Notes under the pieces: generated by a model | The model's input: only the letters and a program-made list of their open reading frames with translations | Told to the model about the DNA's origin: nothing | The model's database searches: none | Part shown: positions 6,068-7,599 of the stretch, piece after piece | Layout of the letters: the number at the start of each line of letters is the position of its first letter | Position numbering within the stretch: position 1 is the first letter of the stretch | DNA from: an uncultured Dietzia sp. | GTDB taxonomy: Bacteria > Actinomycetota > Actinomycetes > Mycobacteriales > Mycobacteriaceae | Assembly (NCBI GenBank): GCA_946570335.1 | Contig: CAMNYG010000050.1 | Coordinates: forward strand, 1-7,599 | Length of the DNA stretch: 7,599 nucleotides | Direction of reading: 5' to 3' | Translations under genes and position numbers: made by a program

Positions 6068-6078
6068 GCCCGCTCGCG

Positions 6079-6151
6079 TACCCCCTACGGGATTCGAACC
6101 CGCGCCGCCGGCGTGAAAGGCCGGTGTCCTAGGCCGCTAAACGAAGGGGGC
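6079..6151 (-). tRNA. tRNA-Glu(UUC)
   Basis: A 73-base cloverleaf: acceptor GCCCCCT/AGGGGGT (G1-U72 wobble, which I recall also in the mycobacterial tRNA-Glu), D-stem GTTT/GGAC, anticodon stem CCGGC/GCCGG with loop CTTTCAC (anticodon TTC at 6115-6117), T-arm GCGGG-TTCGAAT-CCCGT, discriminator A. CCA is not encoded. It has its own terminator, so it appears separate from the Asp/Phe unit. Confidence 0.96.
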
Positions 6152-6183
6152 GCTGCCACGTCCGGGGTCGCCGGTCCGCAGCG
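6151..6183 (-). other. Hairpin in the tRNA-Glu 5' leader
   Basis: CGCTGC and GCAGCG at the two ends pair, with an inner CCGG/CCGG pairing. It would occupy the whole leader between the predicted transcript start (near 6183) and the first base of tRNA-Glu. A role in precursor processing is possible but unproven. Confidence 0.35.
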
Positions 6184-6189
6184 GAATAC

Positions 6190-6219
6190 AGTCTAGGGCA
6201 CCATGCGCCGGGCGGCTAA
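6190..6219 (-). promoter_or_regulatory. Possible promoter of tRNA-Glu
   Basis: On the minus strand TAGACT (6190-6195) is a TAnnnT-type -10 with TTAGCC (6214-6219) 18 bases upstream as a weak -35. The start would be near 6183, about 32 bases before the tRNA. Confidence 0.4.
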
Positions 6220-6240
6220 ACGGCCCGCACGAGCGACCGG

Positions 6241-6246
6241 TATCGT
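6241..6246 (+). promoter_or_regulatory. Possible -10 element of tRNA-Lys
   Basis: TATCGT ends eight bases before the first base of tRNA-Lys, so transcription would begin almost at the mature 5' end. No good -35 is seen 16-19 bases upstream. Confidence 0.35.
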
Positions 6247-6253
6247 GTTCGAT

Positions 6254-6329
6254 GCCCCTATAGCTCAGTTGGTAGAGCTACGGACTTTTAATCCGCAGGT
6301 CGCCGGTTCGAGCCCGGCTGGGGGCACCA
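6254..6329 (+). tRNA. tRNA-Lys(UUU), with encoded CCA
   Basis: Acceptor GCCCCTA/TGGGGGC, D-stem GCTC/GAGC, anticodon loop CTTTTAA (anticodon TTT at 6287-6289), T-arm GCCGG-TTCGAGC-CCGGC, discriminator A at 6326, and genomic CCA at 6327-6329. The anticodon stem ACGGA/TCCGC has an A-C mismatch at the outer pair (27-43). It diverges from tRNA-Glu and lies 53 bases before the Dus gene on the same strand. Confidence 0.97.
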
Positions 6330-6382
6330 CCGGCGGAGCCCACTTTTTGGACCTGCCCGCCACGCGCTGGGACACTTGCTGC

Positions 6383-7561
6383 ATGTCCGCCCCCACCGCC
6401 CCCGCGCCCCCCGCTCTGCGCATCGGCCCGCTCGAACTCGCGTCGCCGGTCGTCCTGGCTCCGATGGCCGGGGTCACCAACGTCGCGTTCCGCACTCTGT
6501 GCCGCGAGCTGGAGCAGGAGCAGCAGGGTTCGGTGTCGGGCCTGTACGTGTGCGAGATGGTCACGGCCCGCGCTCTGGTCGAGAGGCAGCCGGCGACTCT
6601 GCACATGGCGACGTTCGCGCCGGATGAGTCGCCTCGAAGCCTGCAGCTGTACACCGTCGACGCCGAGTACACCTACCAGGCCGCCAAGATGATCGTGGAC
6701 GAGGACCTGGCCGATCACATCGACATCAACTTCGGCTGCCCTGTCCCCAAGGTCACACGTCGTGGTGGCGGGTCGGCCATCCCGTACAAGCGTCGGCTGT
6801 TCCGCTCGATCGTCTCGGCCGCGGTGCGTGCGACCGAGGGCACCGACATCCCGGTCACGGTGAAGATGCGGGTGGGGATCGACGACGAGCACCACACCCA
6901 TCTCGACGCTGGCCGGATCGCCGTCGAGGAGGGCGCCCGGGCGGTCGCGTTGCATGCCCGCACGGCGGCGCAGCGCTATTCGGGTCAGGCCGACTGGTCG
7001 CAGATCTCGCGGCTGGTGGAGCACATCGGCGCCGTATCGGATGTCCCGGTTCTGGGTAACGGCGACATCTTCTCCGCCGAGGACGCGGTGCGGATGCGTG
7101 ACGAGACGGGCTGCGCCGGCGTGGTGATCGGTCGCGGCTGCCTGGGCCGTCCGTGGCTGTTCTCCGAGCTCGCTGCGCGACTGTCGGGGAGGGAGGCCCC
7201 CACTCCTCCGACGCTCGGTGAGGTCGCGCGCATCATGTACCGCCACGGTGAACTCCTCGCGCAGCACCACGGCGAGGACAAGGGCATGCGAGACATCCGT
7301 AAGCACGTCGCCTGGTACCTGCGCGGCTTCCCGGCGGGTTCGGAGAAGCGTGTCGGACTGTCCGCCGTGCGAACGCTCGACGACCTGGCGGCGCTGCTGG
7401 CGGATCTGCCGGCGGACGAGCCGTTCCCGGCGGACGGCTACGGCCCGCGTGGGCGTCAGGGCTCGCCGTCGAAGGTGCTGCTGCCCGAGGGCTGGCTCGA
7501 CGATCCGGAGGACGACGCGGTGGCGCTGGAGGGCGCCGACGCCGAGAATTCGGGCGGCTGA
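6383..7561 (+). CDS. dusB: tRNA-dihydrouridine synthase, DusB type
   Basis: An FMN- and NADPH-dependent cytoplasmic enzyme that reduces uridines in the tRNA D-loop. The 392-residue protein is a TIM barrel with an FMN-binding start (LAPMAGVTN, 25-33), the catalytic cysteine Cys119 in INFGCPVPKV, and Lys161 in VKMRVG. His191 lies in HARTAAQRYSGQADW, and the phosphate-binding GNGDI (225-229) and GRGCLGRPWLF (250-260) follow. A small helical domain comes next (~277-345), then an acidic C-terminal extension of about 45 residues containing KVLLPEGWLD, which I recall from actinobacterial homologues. ATG 6383 is chosen because the next upstream in-frame region lies inside tRNA-Lys and homology begins at residue ~12. 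No clear ribosome site precedes it; TTGGAC (6347-6352) and GACACT (6371-6376) could drive a leaderless transcript. Co-transcription with tRNA-Lys is also possible. Confidence 0.95.
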   Translation: MSAPTAPAPPALRIGPLELASPVVLAPMAGVTNVAFRTLCRELEQEQQGSVSGLYVCEMVTARALVERQPATLHMATFAPDESPRSLQLYTVDAEYTYQAAKMIVDEDLADHIDINFGCPVPKVTRRGGGSAIPYKRRLFRSIVSAAVRATEGTDIPVTVKMRVGIDDEHHTHLDAGRIAVEEGARAVALHARTAAQRYSGQADWSQISRLVEHIGAVSDVPVLGNGDIFSAEDAVRMRDETGCAGVVIGRGCLGRPWLFSELAARLSGREAPTPPTLGEVARIMYRHGELLAQHHGEDKGMRDIRKHVAWYLRGFPAGSEKRVGLSAVRTLDDLAALLADLPADEPFPADGYGPRGRQGSPSKVLLPEGWLDDPEDDAVALEGADAENSGG

Positions 7562-7599
7562 GCACACGGAGGTCACTGCGCGGCCCGGTCTGGGCACCG

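Larger units (their letters stand above)
5479..6078. other. 600-base segment without a convincing gene
   Basis: Between tRNA-Asp and tRNA-Glu. It holds the tRNA-Asp promoter at its left end (5512-5541) and a C-rich, G-poor stretch (about 5596-5740) whose minus strand has runs of 5, 5 and 6 G. Also present are a 14-base direct repeat (5666/5683), a ten-base repeat with GACGTC (5753/5782), a hairpin (5805-5842), a degenerate 21-bp repeat (5922-6005) and the tRNA-Glu terminator (6034-6067). The short open frames are Pro/Arg-rich, lack ribosome sites and overlap one another, so I call none as a gene. Confidence 0.6.

Noticed and set aside
5402..6151. A genomic island bounded by tRNA attachment sites
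   Set aside because: No second copy of a tRNA 3' end was found in the interval and there is no integrase. The T-arm resemblance between tRNA-Asp and tRNA-Glu is the normal tRNA consensus.

Overview
The window is very GC-rich DNA from an actinobacterium. A full-length Emb-family cell-wall arabinosyltransferase, found only in bacteria with a mycolate-arabinogalactan envelope, places it in the Mycobacteriales (Corynebacteriales). The genus cannot be fixed by reading; a Dietzia-, Gordonia- or Tsukamurella-like organism would fit.

Layout, left to right. Positions 1-1024 (minus) hold a COG0523/CobW-family GTPase whose C-terminus runs off the left edge. It overlaps by 13 bases the end of a short-chain enoyl-CoA hydratase (1012-1797, minus) close to M. 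tuberculosis EchA8, so these two are probably one transcript. A 99-base gap with a 20-bp palindrome separates them from the arabinosyltransferase (1897-5139, minus). Upstream of that lies a minus-strand tRNA unit: tRNA-Asp(GUC), a near-perfect hairpin, tRNA-Phe(GAA), then a terminator-like hairpin. Next comes about 600 bases without a convincing gene (5479-6078). This stretch is C-rich, with direct repeats, a hairpin and a degenerate 21-bp repeat. tRNA-Glu(UUC) (minus) follows, with its own strong terminator. After a 102-base divergent spacer come tRNA-Lys(UUU) (plus) and a DusB-type tRNA-dihydrouridine synthase (6383-7561, plus). The last 38 bases hold only a GGAGG-like ribosome-binding motif with no start codon in view.

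Functionally this is mostly conserved chromosomal housekeeping: envelope arabinan synthesis, fatty-acid beta-oxidation, a metallochaperone-type GTPase, and tRNAs beside a tRNA-modifying enzyme. I see no transposase, integrase, CRISPR array, toxin-antitoxin pair or defence system, and no clear new multi-gene system. The points most worth a second look are the palindrome at the hydratase promoter, an atypical residue beside the arabinosyltransferase active site, RNA hairpins whose G-U pairs show which strand is transcribed, and the repeat-bearing segment between the Asp and Glu tRNA genes.
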